64,000 bases of DNA from Mesorhizobium sp. M1C.F.Ca.ET.210.01.1.1 (GTDB taxonomy: Bacteria > Pseudomonadota > Alphaproteobacteria > Rhizobiales > Rhizobiaceae). The stretch lies in assembly GCF_004791585.1 (NCBI RefSeq), contig NZ_SRUU01000009.1, positions 62,001 through 126,000 of the forward strand, written 5' to 3'. Position 1 is the stretch's first letter; each line of letters starts with the position of its first letter. The translations under genes were made by a program, and so were the position numbers. Under the pieces are notes generated by a model that searched no databases, had not been told where the DNA came from, and saw only the letters and a program-made list of their open reading frames with translations. Positions 1-7,899 of the stretch are shown here, one piece after another.

Positions 1-346
1 CGGCGATGACGATCGGAACGGTCGCAAGCACAATGCCGACCGCCAGGCGGAAATAGCAGTTGGCGTAGTCGCGCCGCGCCAGCGCCGCGAGCGAGCCCAC
101 CGCAACTTCCCTGATATCGCTCCAGAAATAGCTGACGACCGCCGCCAATGCGGCAAGCTGCATGGCGGCCGAGAAGGCGGAACCGGGATCCTGCCAGCCG
201 AGCACGGCGGGCACGACGCGCATATGCGCCGTCGAAGAGATCGGCAGCAGTTCGGTGATGCCTTGGATGACGCCGAGAAAGGCCACCTTGGCATAACCCA
301 GGCCGACAAAGCCTGTATCCAACCCTTGAGTGCAGACGTCGGTCAT
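1..346 (-). CDS. uppP: Undecaprenyl-diphosphatase, partial (C-terminus outside window)
   Basis: Integral inner-membrane phosphatase that converts undecaprenyl diphosphate to undecaprenyl phosphate, recycling the lipid carrier of peptidoglycan and other envelope polymers. Only the first ~115 residues lie in the window. They carry the family signature GITELLPISSTAHM (about residues 29-42), with the conserved Glu and the PISS segment expected at the active site, and two hydrophobic stretches fit membrane helices. The ATG at 346 is the first start before this motif. The length cannot be checked because the 3' end is missing. Confidence 0.93.
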   Translation of the reverse strand, partial: MTDVCTQGLDTGFVGLGYAKVAFLGVIQGITELLPISSTAHMRVVPAVLGWQDPGSAFSAAMQLAALAAVVSYFWSDIREVAVGSLAALARRDYANCYFRLAVGIVLATVPIVIA

Positions 347-481
347 CCCAGTCCTTTCCGCAGAGCCCCAGTCCTTTTCGGGGCGAAGAATTCGTCATTT
401 CGGAAAGCCCCTCAAGGACAGGCTTAGCGTCACGATAGCGTGAATCCAACTCACGGATTTGTAAGGTGGCGCTAATCCTGC

Positions 482-530
482 TTGACAACCGGCGCCTCCA
501 TATTATCATCCACTAATCTTACACTGTAAG
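482..530 (+). promoter_or_regulatory. Candidate promoter/operator region with CTTAC-ACT-GTAAG palindrome
   Basis: The gap between uppP and the next gene holds a TTGACA hexamer (482-487) and an A/T-rich TATTAT (501-506). The spacing between them is only 13 bp, so this pairing is weak as a sigma-70 promoter. Just downstream, 518-530 is a perfect 5-bp-arm palindrome, CTTAC-ACT-GTAAG, about 20 bases before the ATG of the GNAT-like gene. It could be an operator for that gene. No regulator gene lies next to it. Confidence 0.3.
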
Positions 531-551
531 GCAAGTTAGAGGAGGACCAGC

Positions 552-1481
552 ATGTCGACCGCCGCCCTCTCGGAACTGCAGCCGGTCGTGCCGCCGGAAC
601 CACACGTTCCCGAAATCGGGATCGAGGATGTTTCCCGCGATCTCAGCCGCGCCATCGAGCGCGCCGAGGTCGATGCCTGGCTCGACCTCTATGACGCCGC
701 GCCCGCGGATTTCGCCGCGCGGCACGGCCTGTCGATCGCTCGCGACGGCGACCTGGTCTGGACCACCTGCACGACGATCCCGTTCATCCATTTCAACTGC
801 GTCAAGAACATCGGCGTCGATGGTCCGGCCGCGGAGGAACAGGTCGACGCGCTGCTGGAGCATTATCGCGCCGCTGGCATCTTGCGGCCTTGGTTCTACA
901 CAAGTCCGCATACCGAGCCGTCGCGGCTGCGATGCTGGCTGGAGGCGCGCGGGCTGCAGCATCAGGGCGGCTGGGAACGCATCTTTCGCGATGCGACGCC
1001 CCCGGCGGCCGAACCGCTCTTCCCGACCGACGATGTATCGGTCGAGGAGGTTACATCCGAGACGGCTGCGGAATGGGCTGCCTTCATCGACGCCCGGTAC
1101 AGGCTGCCTACCTCGCCCTGGCTCATGGCGCTGGTCGGCCGCAAGGGCTGGCGTCATTACATGCTGAAGCGTGACGGCGCGGTGGCCGCGGTGCGCTCGT
1201 TGTTCATCTCAGGCGGCGCGGCGTGGAGCGGCATCGACGCGCCGGTTCCAGGCATCACGGCGCCGAGCTTCGATCTCGACGCCGTGCTTGGCGAAAGGCT
1301 GGTTCGCGACGGCATAGCCGCCGGCGCGAAACTGTTCGTCGCCGATATCGAAGCGCCAAGCCCCGAACGCGATGGTCCGGCCTACCGCAACTACGCGCGG
1401 CTCGGTTTCAAGATTGCCTATTTCCGTAGCCATTACAGCTATTTGCCGGCGTATTCGAGCCAGAGCCCTTTCATGGCTTAG
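552..1481 (+). CDS. GNAT-like N-acetyltransferase domain protein
   Basis: A 309-residue protein with no signal peptide. The C-terminal third ends in a segment (GPAYRNYARLGFKIAYFRSHYSYL, about residues 276-299; key part YRNYARLGF) that looks like the last helix and strand of GNAT acetyltransferases, where a Tyr/Asn near the end contacts acetyl-CoA. The N-terminal half is not recognisable by eye and may be a degenerate second GNAT fold. The substrate is unknown. The start is supported by a purine-rich GAGGAGGA ribosome binding site just before ATG 552. Its stop overlaps by 4 bp the stop of the convergent gene at 1478-1690. Confidence 0.7.
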   Translation: MSTAALSELQPVVPPEPHVPEIGIEDVSRDLSRAIERAEVDAWLDLYDAAPADFAARHGLSIARDGDLVWTTCTTIPFIHFNCVKNIGVDGPAAEEQVDALLEHYRAAGILRPWFYTSPHTEPSRLRCWLEARGLQHQGGWERIFRDATPPAAEPLFPTDDVSVEEVTSETAAEWAAFIDARYRLPTSPWLMALVGRKGWRHYMLKRDGAVAAVRSLFISGGAAWSGIDAPVPGITAPSFDLDAVLGERLVRDGIAAGAKLFVADIEAPSPERDGPAYRNYARLGFKIAYFRSHYSYLPAYSSQSPFMA

Positions 1482-1690
1482 CGGTGTAGCCATTGCGTCA
1501 GGCAGCTCCTGGCCACGACATGGGCCGGCGGCACCATAGGCTGGTCGATGCGGGAATCGTCGGCGGCCTTGTGACGAGCCTTTTCCAGCAGCATGCGAAT
1601 CTCGGCCGGGCGCACCCGGTCCCGTTCCATCACGAGTTGGATCATCGGGTCGTTCAAAAGCTCGTCCAGGGTGTTGATGCTCTCGCTCAT
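1478..1690 (-). CDS. Small conserved hypothetical protein, 70 aa
   Basis: A 70-residue, mostly helical cytoplasmic protein without signal peptide, membrane segment or cysteine cluster (one Cys, near the C-terminus). I do not recognise the family. The region DELLNDPMIQLVMERDRV, followed by a helix rich in Arg/Glu, resembles small rhizobial proteins of unknown function. A GGAGGCGAC sequence precedes ATG 1690. It converges on the GNAT-like gene with a 4-bp stop-stop overlap, suggesting a real compact gene end rather than a shadow frame. Confidence 0.6.
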   Translation of the reverse strand: MSESINTLDELLNDPMIQLVMERDRVRPAEIRMLLEKARHKAADDSRIDQPMVPPAHVVARSCLTQWLHR

Positions 1691-1838
1691 CCGTCGCCTC
1701 CTCGATGCCTTCCCGCGTGGCGCTTAGATAGGCAGCCAATGATGGCCCGCCAATGACGCTTTGCCGGCTATCTCGTGAATCGAAGATGAAATTTTTGTGC
1801 AGTTCTTCCCTTCTCCTCCTGTGGGAGAAGGGAGAGTG

Positions 1839-2234
1839 CTACGCCGGCGGCGCGCCTTCATGTTGCGGCAGGCCGTCATCGAGCTGCACCCAGGGTTGCA
1901 TGGAAGCCGTCCAGAAATGCATGTCGGGCTTGAACACGGACGGATCGTCGAGCGAGCCGCAAGTGATGCCGAGGATGCCCCTGGAGTCGCGGCGCGAAAA
2001 AATCGTCGTGCCGCAGACCGGGCAGAAGCCGCGCTCGAGGTCCGGCGATGAATTGACTGTCGCGACAGGCCCTTCCACGCTCACGTCGTCGATGCGGAAC
2101 AGCAGCCGCGCGTTGAAGGCAGCGCCGATCGCCCTCTGGCAGATCCGGCAATGGCAGACACGCTCGTTGATCGGTTCGGCCTCGGCACGATAGCGCACCG
2201 CGCCGCACAGGCATCCGCCCTGGTATTTCGTCAT
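1839..2234 (-). CDS. GFA-family (glutathione-dependent formaldehyde-activating-like) zinc protein
   Basis: A 131-residue single-domain protein of the GFA/CENP-V fold. The zinc-binding cysteines are visible: C8 and C10 (CLCGAVRY), C27/C29/C32 (CHCRIC) and C71/C74 (CPVCG). Members are named for glutathione-dependent formaldehyde activation, but most are uncharacterised, so a specific reaction cannot be assigned. The internal ATG at 2234 is chosen because the GFA fold begins right there (KYQGGCLCG); an upstream extension to 2297 adds sequence foreign to the family. A second GFA paralogue lies at 55289-55786. Confidence 0.85.
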   Translation of the reverse strand: MTKYQGGCLCGAVRYRAEAEPINERVCHCRICQRAIGAAFNARLLFRIDDVSVEGPVATVNSSPDLERGFCPVCGTTIFSRRDSRGILGITCGSLDDPSVFKPDMHFWTASMQPWVQLDDGLPQHEGAPPA

Positions 2235-2365
2235 CGCAAGCACTCGCTTTGTGGGAATGCCGGGCACGGTAGCGGCCGGCATGACAGCGTCAAACAAAAA
2301 GCATTGATGGAATGCGATCGGTCACGCTGATGCCGGCGTCGGCTTGGCAATAAAATAGATGGAGA

Positions 2366-2614
2366 TCAGTGGCGCCTGGCCTGGACGAGATAGGCGTCGA
2401 TCTCGGTCTCGCCGAGCCATTTGGCGGCCTCGAGCCGATGCAGCCCTTCGACCAGGACATGGCGCTTGCCGTCGTGGCGGACCTGGATCGGCATCTTCAT
2501 ACCGTTCTCGAGGATATCCTCCGCGAGATGCCGCACCGTCTCGGGATGCAGCGTCTTGCGACGCGCCGTCGGCACGTAGATGTCGTCGACCTTGACCTTT
2601 TGCACCCGCAGCAT
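2366..2614 (-). CDS. Single-domain ParB/Srx-fold nuclease-like protein
   Basis: An 82-residue protein that is essentially one ParB N-terminal (ParB/sulfiredoxin) domain: an N-terminal strand (VQKVKVDDIYVP), a helix (HPETVRHLAEDILENG), the strand PIQVRHDGKRHVLVEG, and the diagnostic HRLEAAKWLG segment. There is no helix-turn-helix or C-terminal dimerisation domain, so it is not a chromosome-partition ParB. ATG 2614 is preferred over 2629 because GGAG sits 5 bases before it. It is divergent from the dimethylformamidase-like gene. Function unknown; candidates include a DNA-binding or nucleotide-hydrolysing accessory protein. Confidence 0.7.
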   Translation of the reverse strand: MLRVQKVKVDDIYVPTARRKTLHPETVRHLAEDILENGMKMPIQVRHDGKRHVLVEGLHRLEAAKWLGETEIDAYLVQARRH

Positions 2615-2759
2615 GTCCGCTCCCGCCATGAAACATCGCCAAAGGATGAGATAGTCCGTTTGCCCGATATGGCCAAGCGTCGGCTGGCCCGATTGTTTCC
2701 ATTTGACGCCCCCGTGGCGGATCGCCGAAATGGCGGCTTCCGATCGTTCAAGGGCATGC

Positions 2760-4397
2760 ATGGCTCACCTCCCGACCGAATTTCCAGATTTCGGGCTGAC
2801 GCCCGAGCAGCGCCGCGAGGCGGTGCGCGGCCATTATTACGAATGGCCGGGCATGGATGGCTCAAGCGGCGAAATCTGGTGCTACAGCGACCGCTTTTCG
2901 TATCGCCCGGGCGATACCGTGACGCTTTTCGTCAGCTCGACGGCACCGCAATTCGGCATCGCGATCGTCCGCGACGGCGGCAGCGAGACCAAGGTCCTCG
3001 AAAAGACCGGCCTATCGGCACATTGGCAGGACACGCCCGACCAATGTTCGGTCGCAGGCTGCGGCTGGGGCGCGTCGTTCGAATTCCGCATTGGCGACGA
3101 CTGGCCGTCGGGCGCCTATCGCATCGCGCTTTCGGCCGATGGCCGCGACGGCAGGCCGATCCACAGCCATCACCTCTTCATTGTCGCGCCCCTGCCCGGC
3201 CGCAACCCCGGGCGCTTGCTGCAGGTTGCGGCAACCGGCACCTGGCTCGCCTACAACACCTGGGGCGGCTCCAACCACTACCAGGGCATCACCGGGCCGA
3301 ACCGCGATCAGTACGCAACGACGGTGTCGACGCAGCGCCCCTGGTGTCGCGGCTTCGTCACGCTGCCCAAGGATGCCCCGCGCGTGCCGCTGGAAGTCGC
3401 GGTGCCGCCGAAGACCGTGCCGCGCTATCCGCATATGGAATGGGCCTTCGCCACCGGCCATTCGAAGAAATACGCCTCTTCCGGCTGGGCAAGCTATGAC
3501 AGCCATTTCTTCCACTTCGCCGAGCGCGCCGGCTATGCGGTCGATCTCGCCAGCCAGCATGAGCTGCATTTCGCGCCCGAAATCCTCGACGGTTATGACT
3601 GCGTCGTCTTCACTGGCCATGACGAATACTGGACGTGGGAAATGCGCGACGCGCTCGACGCTTACGTCGAGCGCGGCGGCCATGCGGCGCGCTTTGCCGG
3701 CAATTTCATGTGGCAGACCAGGCTGGAGGACGAGGGCCGCAGGCAGGTCTGCTACAAATACCGCGCCCGCGCCGAGGACCCCGCCTACCGCGGCGACATC
3801 ACCCGCGCCACCAATTCCTGGGAGGCGCCGGAGATCGGCCGTCCCGGCAGCGCCACCTTCGGCCTCAATGCGACCAGGGGCGTCTATGCCGGCTGGGGCG
3901 GCTGCGCGCCGCGCGGCGTGCGCGGCTTCCCGGTCTACCGGCCCGAACACTGGGCCTTTGCCGGCACCGGCATCTATTATGGCGACCTGCTTGGCGCCGA
4001 CAGCCACGTCTATGGCTACGAGGTGGACGGGCTGGATTTCGAGATCCGCGGCGGCCTGCCCTACCCGACTGCGGAGAGCGGCGCGCCGGATGGCTTGCAG
4101 GTGCTCGCAGTCGGTATGGCGAGCCAGGTCGAGGAAAGCGCCGACATCCCGATCGAGGACCAGTTCTTGACCGACGAGGACGGACGCTTCACCGCCGAGA
4201 CGCTGTTTGGCGAAGCCAGCGACGCCAACCTCGACAAGGTCAAGCGCGGCAACGGCATGATCGTCAACTTCCCGCGCGGCAAGGGCGAGGTGTTCCATGC
4301 CGGAAGCTGCGAATGGGTCGCCGGCCTGCTAAGGCAGGACGCGATGGTCGAGCGCGTGACCAAGAATGTTCTCGACCGCTATCTTGGAAAGTCCTGA
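2760..4397 (+). CDS. N,N-dimethylformamidase beta-subunit-like protein
   Basis: A 545-residue cytoplasmic protein resembling the large subunit of N,N-dimethylformamidase. It begins with an immunoglobulin-like beta region (YRPGDTVTLFVSSTAPQF), continues with LAYNTWGGSNHYQG (about residues 165-178), GHDEYWTWEMRDALDAYVE (about 287-305) and ends in a glutamine-amidotransferase-like fold (GEVFHAGSCEWV near the end). Family members hydrolyse amide bonds, but the substrate here is not known and no small alpha subunit is adjacent. The ATG at 2760 removes an unrelated 19-residue extension. Only 1 bp separates its stop from the start of the class III aminotransferase, so the two are translationally linked. 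Confidence 0.75.
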   Translation: MAHLPTEFPDFGLTPEQRREAVRGHYYEWPGMDGSSGEIWCYSDRFSYRPGDTVTLFVSSTAPQFGIAIVRDGGSETKVLEKTGLSAHWQDTPDQCSVAGCGWGASFEFRIGDDWPSGAYRIALSADGRDGRPIHSHHLFIVAPLPGRNPGRLLQVAATGTWLAYNTWGGSNHYQGITGPNRDQYATTVSTQRPWCRGFVTLPKDAPRVPLEVAVPPKTVPRYPHMEWAFATGHSKKYASSGWASYDSHFFHFAERAGYAVDLASQHELHFAPEILDGYDCVVFTGHDEYWTWEMRDALDAYVERGGHAARFAGNFMWQTRLEDEGRRQVCYKYRARAEDPAYRGDITRATNSWEAPEIGRPGSATFGLNATRGVYAGWGGCAPRGVRGFPVYRPEHWAFAGTGIYYGDLLGADSHVYGYEVDGLDFEIRGGLPYPTAESGAPDGLQVLAVGMASQVEESADIPIEDQFLTDEDGRFTAETLFGEASDANLDKVKRGNGMIVNFPRGKGEVFHAGSCEWVAGLLRQDAMVERVTKNVLDRYLGKS

Positions 4398-4398
4398 C

Positions 4399-5781
4399 AT
4401 GTCGAAATTGGAAGTCCAGACCACTCCGCAAGCCGAGGCGCGGCAACCGTCGCATCTGTTTTATCTGTCGAGCCTGCGCCGGCCGCTCGTCGACCGCGCC
4501 GAGGGCATCTATTTCTGGACCAAGGACGGCCGCCGCTTCATCGACGGTTCGAGCGGGCCGATGGTCGCCAATATCGGCCATTCCAACCGCAATGTGCTCG
4601 ACGCCATGAAGTGGCAGATGGACAAGGCCACCTTCGCCTACCGGCTGCATTTCGAGAACGAGCCGGCGGAAGAGCTTGCGCGGAAGCTCGCCGGCAAACT
4701 GCCGGAAGGCATGGACCGCATCTTCTTCGTCTCCGGCGGCTCGGAAGCGACCGAATCCTGCATCAAGCTCGCCCGGCAATGGGCGGTCGCCACCGGCCAG
4801 CCGAAGCGCTGGAAGGTGATCACCCGTTTTCCGTCCTATCACGGCGGCACGCTGGGCTCGCTTGCAGTCACCGGCGACGACGCTCTGGTCGAAACCTTCA
4901 CGCCGCTGATGCGGGTGATGCCGACGGTGCCGGCGCCCACCGCCTGGCGTGACCGCGACAACCTGTCGATGGAGCAGCGCGGCATCCGCTATGCCGACAT
5001 GCTCGAGGAAAAGATCCTCGCCGAAGGCCCGGAAAGCGTGCTCGCCTTCATCATGGAGACGGTCGGGGGCGCTGCGACGGCAGCGCTTGTCGCGCCCGAC
5101 AGCTACTACCCGCGCATCCGCGAGATCTGCGACCGCTATGGCATCCTGCTCATCCATGACGAGGTGATGAGCGGCGCCGGGCGCACCGGCAGGTTCCTCG
5201 GCGGCGACCATTGGAACTGCAGGCCGGACATCGTCGCGCTCTCGAAGGGGCTGGGCTCGGGCTATGCGCCGCTCGGCGCGCTGGCGGCACCGATGCGGCT
5301 GGTCGAGCCGCTGCTTGCCTCAGGCGGCTTCCAGCATGGTCACACCTATGCCGGCAATCCGCTCGCCTGCGCCGCCGGCCTTGCCGTGCTCGGCGAGATG
5401 GACCGGCTCGACCTCATCGCCAATGCCGCCGCCATGGGCGACGTGCTGATCGAAGAACTGAGAGGACTGGGGAAACGCTTCCCATTCATGGCCGACGTGC
5501 GCGGCAAGGGATTGCTTCTTGGCGTGGAAATGGTCGCTGATCCGGAAAGATTGAAACCGATCGACCCGGCTCGCAAGGCGACGCAGCGCCTGCTCGACCT
5601 CGCCTATGCGCGCGGCCTGATCATCTACGGGCGCAAGGTCAAGGGCGGCCTCGACGGCGACAATTTCATGGTGGCGCCACCGATGATCATCACCCGCGAC
5701 CAGATCGGCGAGATCATCGCAATCCTCGGCGACTCGCTCCAAGCGTTGGCCGCGGAACTCGACCTGCCGGTAGAAGGCTGA
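4399..5781 (+). CDS. Class III (omega-type) PLP-dependent aminotransferase
   Basis: A 460-residue fold-type I aminotransferase of class III. The PLP lysine is K283 in ALSKGLGSG; upstream LLIHDEVMSGAGRTG supplies the conserved Asp that contacts the pyridine nitrogen, and SGGSEATESCIKLARQ binds the cofactor phosphate. Such enzymes transfer amino groups between omega-amino acids or amines and an oxo acid. The exact substrate cannot be read from the sequence. It follows the dimethylformamidase-like gene with a 1-bp gap, suggesting that an amide is first hydrolysed and the released amine or amino acid then transaminated (inference). Confidence 0.87.
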   Translation: MSKLEVQTTPQAEARQPSHLFYLSSLRRPLVDRAEGIYFWTKDGRRFIDGSSGPMVANIGHSNRNVLDAMKWQMDKATFAYRLHFENEPAEELARKLAGKLPEGMDRIFFVSGGSEATESCIKLARQWAVATGQPKRWKVITRFPSYHGGTLGSLAVTGDDALVETFTPLMRVMPTVPAPTAWRDRDNLSMEQRGIRYADMLEEKILAEGPESVLAFIMETVGGAATAALVAPDSYYPRIREICDRYGILLIHDEVMSGAGRTGRFLGGDHWNCRPDIVALSKGLGSGYAPLGALAAPMRLVEPLLASGGFQHGHTYAGNPLACAAGLAVLGEMDRLDLIANAAAMGDVLIEELRGLGKRFPFMADVRGKGLLLGVEMVADPERLKPIDPARKATQRLLDLAYARGLIIYGRKVKGGLDGDNFMVAPPMIITRDQIGEIIAILGDSLQALAAELDLPVEG

Positions 5782-5837
5782 CGCGACAGGGAAGCGTTCT
5801 ATTGTTCGGAGCAGCAATGCGCGGCAAAGGAGCCGAT

Positions 5838-6347
5838 ATGGAAAGGGTGCTTGTCTCGGCCTGCCTGCTTGGCAGCAAGGTGCGTTACAACGGTTCGTTC
5901 CGGCTCAACCATCATCCCATCCTTGCTCGGTGGCAATTGGAAGGCCGGATCGTGCAGATCTGCCCCGAAGTTGCCGCCGGCTTCTCCACGCCGCGCCCTC
6001 CGGCCGAAATTCAAGGTGCAGGCGACGGCCATGGGGTTCTGCAAGGTCAGGGGCGAGTGATCGAGCAGACAGGCAACGATGTAACACACCTTTACCGTGA
6101 GGCCGCGCGGCTCGCGCTCGATCTCGCGCGCGAAACAGGATGCCGCTACGCCGTACTGACTGACGGCAGCCCGTCTTGCGGCAGCAGCTTTATCTATGAT
6201 GGGCGTTTTTCAGGAAAGCGCATGGCGGGCCATGGCACGACCACCGCGCTGCTTGAAGAAAGCGGCATCCGTGTCTTCTCAGAAGACAGGATCGGCGAGC
6301 TTGATGATCTTTTGACCGGCTCGGACCCTGCCGGACCTAGGGCCTGA
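5838..6347 (+). CDS. DUF523 family protein
   Basis: A 169-residue cytoplasmic protein of the DUF523 (YbbK-like) family. The N-terminus VLVSACLLGSKVRYNG is the family hallmark, followed by CPEVAAGF and the motif LTDGSPSCGSSFIYDG (about residues 110-125) with a conserved Cys. Biochemical function is not established for the family. Start 5838 is preferred because AAAGGAG sits 5 bases before it and the family motif begins at residue 4. It is 3 bp upstream of the GNAT gene and probably heads the operon with the HDAC-like enzyme. Confidence 0.82.
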   Translation: MERVLVSACLLGSKVRYNGSFRLNHHPILARWQLEGRIVQICPEVAAGFSTPRPPAEIQGAGDGHGVLQGQGRVIEQTGNDVTHLYREAARLALDLARETGCRYAVLTDGSPSCGSSFIYDGRFSGKRMAGHGTTTALLEESGIRVFSEDRIGELDDLLTGSDPAGPRA

Positions 6348-6350
6348 TCG

Positions 6351-6866
6351 ATGCGGCAGGACACTCGACCCACCGACATTGTCATCCGCTCCGGCACAGT
6401 CAACGACGCCGACGCAATACATGCCGCCCTGCTTCGCCTCGGCACCCATATCGGCGCGCACCAGGAAATCACCTCCACCCCCGACGATCTGCGCCGCTAC
6501 GGCTTCGGCGAAAAACCCGCCTTCTCGACCCTGATCGCCGAGGTCGACGGCGAGTTCGCCGGGCTCTGCCTGCATTTTCCCATCTTCTCGACCTGGATGG
6601 GCCGTCCCGGCGTCTTTGTGCAGGACCTTTATGTCGAGGATCGCTTTCGCGGCCGCCGCATCGGTGAAAAGCTGTTGCGGCGCGTAGCGAGGGAATGCCG
6701 CGCGGCGGGCGGCGTCTATCTAAGACTCTCGGTCGACACCGACAACGAGACGGCCAAGGCCTTCTATGAAAAGCTCGGCATCGGCTGGTCGAGTTACGAA
6801 CAGGTGCAAAAGATCGTCGGCGAGGCTTTCTTCGCCTTTGCCGATGCGCCGGAGGAAGAACGATGA
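6351..6866 (+). CDS. GNAT family N-acetyltransferase
   Basis: A 171-residue single-domain GNAT. The acetyl-CoA binding motif A is clear: VQDLYVEDRFRGRRIGEKLL (about residues 85-104), with the Q/R-x-x-G-x-G/A-like RFRGRRIG pyrophosphate loop, followed by LRLSVDTDNETAKAFYEKLG, including the conserved Asn and Tyr. It resembles diamine/polyamine-type acetyltransferases in overall pattern, but the substrate is an inference. The ATG lies 3 bp after the DUF523 stop, and its own stop overlaps the next start by 4 bp (ATGA), so it is translated together with the deacetylase-like gene. Confidence 0.88.
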   Translation: MRQDTRPTDIVIRSGTVNDADAIHAALLRLGTHIGAHQEITSTPDDLRRYGFGEKPAFSTLIAEVDGEFAGLCLHFPIFSTWMGRPGVFVQDLYVEDRFRGRRIGEKLLRRVARECRAAGGVYLRLSVDTDNETAKAFYEKLGIGWSSYEQVQKIVGEAFFAFADAPEEER

Positions 6867-7891
6867 AAGCCTTCTATGCCGAGGAACAAAAGCGCCACGA
6901 CCCCAAGGCCTTCCTCTCCAGCGGCGCAGCACAGCCCAATCCGGAAAAGCCGGAGCGCGTCGAAAGACTGTTGGCCGGAGCGAGGTCGGCCGGCTTGACG
7001 GTCGAACGGCCGAAGGATCATGGCCTTGGGCCGATCGCGGCCGTGCACACGCCCGAATATCTCGACTTCCTCGAGCACATCTTCGCGCGCTGGCAGCGCA
7101 TCGAAGGCGCATCGGCGGAGGTCATTCCGAACATCCACCCGATCGCCCGCAACGGCTCCTATCCGGCCTCGGCGGTCGGCCAGGCCGGCTATCACATGGC
7201 CGACACCGCCTGCCCGATCTCGGCCGAGACCTGGAACAGCGCGTTGTGGAGCGCGTGGAGCGCGGTCGAGGCGGCCGAGGCCGTAATGGCCGGCGCGCCT
7301 TCGGCCTACGCGCTCTGCCGCCCGCCCGGCCATCATGCCTTCGCCGATATCGCCGGCGGCTTCTGCTTCATCAACAATTCGGCGGTCGCGGCACAGGTGC
7401 TGAGAACGAACGCTGCGCGCGTCGCGATCCTCGATGTCGACCTGCATCACGGCAATGGCACGCAAGGCATCTTCTATGCCAGGCCCGACGTGCTGACCGT
7501 CTCGCTGCATGCCGATCCGGTGCGCTTCTACCCCTTCTTCTGGGGTCATGCAGACGAGCGCGGCGAAGGCCCTGGCCTCGGCTACAATCTCAACCTGCCG
7601 CTGCCGCGCAAATCCGGCGACGCTGCGTTTCTCGAAGCGCTGGCCTCAGCCTTTCGGCGCATCCACGCTTTCGCTCCCGATGCGTTGGTCGTGGCGCTCG
7701 GCCTCGATGCCTTCGAAGGCGACCCGTTCGGTGGCCTGTCGGTGACGACGCCAGGCTTCTCGCGCATCGGCGAGGCCATTGCCGGACTCGGCCTGCCGAC
7801 GGTGATCGTCCAGGAAGGCGGCTATCTCTGCGATGCGCTGGGCGACAACCTCACCGCCTTCCTGACCGGCTTCGGCGGCAGGCAGCGGTAA
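6863..7891 (+). CDS. Histone-deacetylase-family hydrolase (acetylpolyamine amidohydrolase-like)
   Basis: A 342-residue arginase/deacetylase-fold zinc hydrolase. The catalytic set is intact: H157 and H158 (RPPGHHAF), zinc ligands D193 and H195 (DVDLHHGNGT) and D282 (GLDAFEGDP), and transition-state Tyr Y321 (EGGY). Bacterial members remove acetyl groups from acetylpolyamines or other acetylated amines. The long N-terminal loop (about residues 1-100) is typical of the acetylpolyamine amidohydrolase branch. The start overlaps the stop of the acetyltransferase gene by ATGA, placing an acetyl-adding and an acetyl-removing enzyme in one translational unit. Confidence 0.9.
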   Translation: MKAFYAEEQKRHDPKAFLSSGAAQPNPEKPERVERLLAGARSAGLTVERPKDHGLGPIAAVHTPEYLDFLEHIFARWQRIEGASAEVIPNIHPIARNGSYPASAVGQAGYHMADTACPISAETWNSALWSAWSAVEAAEAVMAGAPSAYALCRPPGHHAFADIAGGFCFINNSAVAAQVLRTNAARVAILDVDLHHGNGTQGIFYARPDVLTVSLHADPVRFYPFFWGHADERGEGPGLGYNLNLPLPRKSGDAAFLEALASAFRRIHAFAPDALVVALGLDAFEGDPFGGLSVTTPGFSRIGEAIAGLGLPTVIVQEGGYLCDALGDNLTAFLTGFGGRQR

Positions 7892-7899
7892 CCGGGTTC

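Noticed and set aside
2366..2614. Chromosome-partition ParB or a parS site
   Set aside because: The protein lacks the helix-turn-helix and dimerisation domains, and no parA neighbour or parS-like 16-bp palindrome was seen.
3012..4298. Long minus-strand frame opposite the dimethylformamidase-like gene
   Set aside because: Composition typical of an antisense shadow; the plus-strand frame has recognisable family motifs and a ribosome binding site.
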